Positions 63,039-64,000 of a DNA stretch of 64,000 bases are shown here, piece after piece (position 1 is the first letter of the stretch; every line of letters begins with the position of its first letter). Source of the DNA: Pedobacter caeni (GTDB taxonomy: Bacteria; Bacteroidota; Bacteroidia; Sphingobacteriales; Sphingobacteriaceae). Location of the stretch: the NCBI RefSeq assembly GCF_900129215.1, contig NZ_FQUQ01000001.1:930001-994000 (forward strand), given 5' to 3'. The notes under the pieces are model-generated. The model did no database searches. It had not been told where the DNA came from and saw only the letters and a program-made list of their open reading frames with translations. The position numbers were made by a program, and so were the translations under genes.

Positions 63039-64000
63039 ATGACCAGAATTTTTACGCTCAGCCTTCTTTTCAGTTTCATCAGTTTATCTCTTGTTGCACA
63101 GGAAGATGAATTGCCACTTCGCGAAAAAATGATGACAGCCCTGGCGGATGAAAAACTGGCCGGAGCAGCCTGGTCAACAGTGTCGCCTTTCGGGATCATT
63201 ACCGCAGATGCCTATGGCCTCAAATCTTCCCTTACCAAACGCCCCTTAACACCATCAGACCGCATTCAGGTAGGCTCCGTTACCAAAACACTATTGGCTA
63301 CCGGGATTTTCAGACTGGTTACGATCAATAAATTAAGCCTCGATACACCGGTAGAGAAAATACTAACCAATATCAAATTTGAAAACCAATGGGCTTCCAG
63401 TGATCCGGTTACGGTAAGACACTTATTAGACCATACCTCAGGACTGGAAGATTTGCGTTTCTGGCAGCTGTTCAGCGAAAAGGTAAGTGCAAATACCCCT
63501 TTGATCGAAAACTTCAAAAGAGATCCTGCTGTACTCCATATTTATACCAGACCAGGTGCTCAGTTTGCCTATTCCAATATGGGGTACACCCTACTCGGAA
63601 TGGTCATAGAAGCGGTAACAGGGCAACGCTACGAGGATTATCTGGACATGTTTCTTCTGGAACCACTGGGCATGACCCGCAGTACTTTTCATTTTGTGAG
63701 CCAGCAGGGAGCACATGCGGATAAAACCCTCGCTATGGGACATCTGGAAGAAATGAAGGCGCAGCCAACTGTGCCGATGTACCTCAGACCTGCCGGGCAA
63801 TTCACCACCACTGCCAATGACATGGGGATTTTTATCCGCTTCCTGATGAGCGATGGAATCCTGCACCGTTCCCCTTTTATCCGCGAAGATTTACTTCGTT
63901 CAATGGGCAATCCAAAGGAAACAGAAGCCACAAAGCATGGCCTGGAAATCGGTTACAGTGGCGGATTGATGAAAAGAGACGCCCATAAAGTAATAGGTTA
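63039..64000 (+). CDS. Class C beta-lactamase-fold serine hydrolase (partial)
   Basis: Open from ATG 63039 to the right edge (320 complete codons, no stop in the window). The signal peptide is MTRIFTLSLLFSFISLSLVA. The SxxK motif is S80-V-T-K83 in RIQVGSVTKTLL, followed by LLDHTSGLEDLRF and the YSN motif in FAYSNMGYTLLG (about 177), so the catalytic serine, lysine and tyrosine are all present. Esterase or peptidase; the substrate is unknown. It lies 11 bp after the lysR gene, suggesting one transcript. Confidence 0.85.
   Translation, partial: MTRIFTLSLLFSFISLSLVAQEDELPLREKMMTALADEKLAGAAWSTVSPFGIITADAYGLKSSLTKRPLTPSDRIQVGSVTKTLLATGIFRLVTINKLSLDTPVEKILTNIKFENQWASSDPVTVRHLLDHTSGLEDLRFWQLFSEKVSANTPLIENFKRDPAVLHIYTRPGAQFAYSNMGYTLLGMVIEAVTGQRYEDYLDMFLLEPLGMTRSTFHFVSQQGAHADKTLAMGHLEEMKAQPTVPMYLRPAGQFTTTANDMGIFIRFLMSDGILHRSPFIREDLLRSMGNPKETEATKHGLEIGYSGGLMKRDAHKVIG

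Noticed and set aside
59351..64000. The two serine hydrolases as antibiotic-resistance beta-lactamases
   Set aside because: SxxK and tyrosine motifs are shared with esterases and peptidases, and nothing here distinguishes a true AmpC-type enzyme.
1..64000. CRISPR array, IS element or prophage
   Set aside because: No regularly spaced identical repeats, no transposase with a DDE or HUH core and no phage structural genes were found in any frame I read.

Overview
The window looks like chromosome of a Bacteroidota bacterium, most likely a Sphingobacteriaceae member such as Pedobacter. The support is a SusC/SusD-type locus with its own ECF sigma factor and FecR-type anti-sigma factor, a second carboxypeptidase-regulatory-domain TonB-dependent receptor, two LytS/LytTR two-component pairs, many lipoproteins, weak Shine-Dalgarno sequences and a few TAnnTTTG-like promoter boxes. 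The genus is an inference; no rRNA or intact tRNA gene is present to settle it.

Layout. 1-4.7 kb: a LytTR-type response regulator (cut by the left edge) translationally coupled to a 7TM-type LytS kinase, divergent from a TonB-dependent receptor. 4.7-10.6 kb: an MFS exporter, three hypothetical or DUF genes (one DUF4269) and a CocE-type hydrolase. 10.9-22.3 kb: one long uptake locus of ECF sigma, FecR, SusC, SusD, DUF4843 lipoprotein, PKD-like lipoprotein, TlpA-like thioredoxin and, beyond a strong hairpin, a secreted metzincin-like protease. There is no glycoside hydrolase, so a peptide or other non-glycan substrate is more likely. 22.6-28.5 kb: OhrR/Ohr peroxide defence, an ABC exporter, a CPA1 antiporter and an unknown lipoprotein. 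28.8-34.2 kb: an acyltransferase and a LytS/LytTR pair followed by a thioredoxin-like lipoprotein or secreted protein.

34.4-46.9 kb is an accessory region, visibly richer in A/T: an S41 protease, two paralogous Fes/IroE-type esterases, a TonB C-terminal-domain protein and a row of soluble proteins resembling polymorphic-toxin immunity proteins (SUKH/SMI1-KNR4, GAD-like/DUF1851, a stand-alone EF-Tu domain III homologue), without any toxin gene in view. A degenerate second copy of the 3' end of the EF-Tu-like gene lies at 41.2 kb and appears split by one of the esterase genes. 47-51.5 kb holds the most striking system: a 1083-residue protein fusing a catalase-like N-terminal domain to a LodA/GoxA-type CTQ-dependent amine/amino-acid oxidase, followed by a LodB-type flavoprotein that would mature the cofactor. 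The fusion places an H2O2-producing enzyme beside a haem peroxidase/catalase fold.

51.5-54.9 kb: two eroded tRNA 3' ends in the same orientation bound a small DUF6624/AraC/hypothetical segment, suggesting an old integration site. 54.9-57.5 kb: a Crp/Fnr regulator upstream of a MoaF-like lipoprotein, a DsbA/FrnE-like protein and a metallo-beta-lactamase-fold protein that has lost its canonical zinc ligands; a perfect Fnr-type palindrome lies between regulator and operon. 57.6-64 kb: a patatin-like protein, two class-C beta-lactamase-fold serine hydrolases (the last cut by the right edge) and an MFS exporter divergent from a LysR regulator with a perfect palindrome between them.

A recurring small-scale feature is a degenerate tandem repeat of about 17-24 bp beginning at or just after the stop codon of several unrelated genes.
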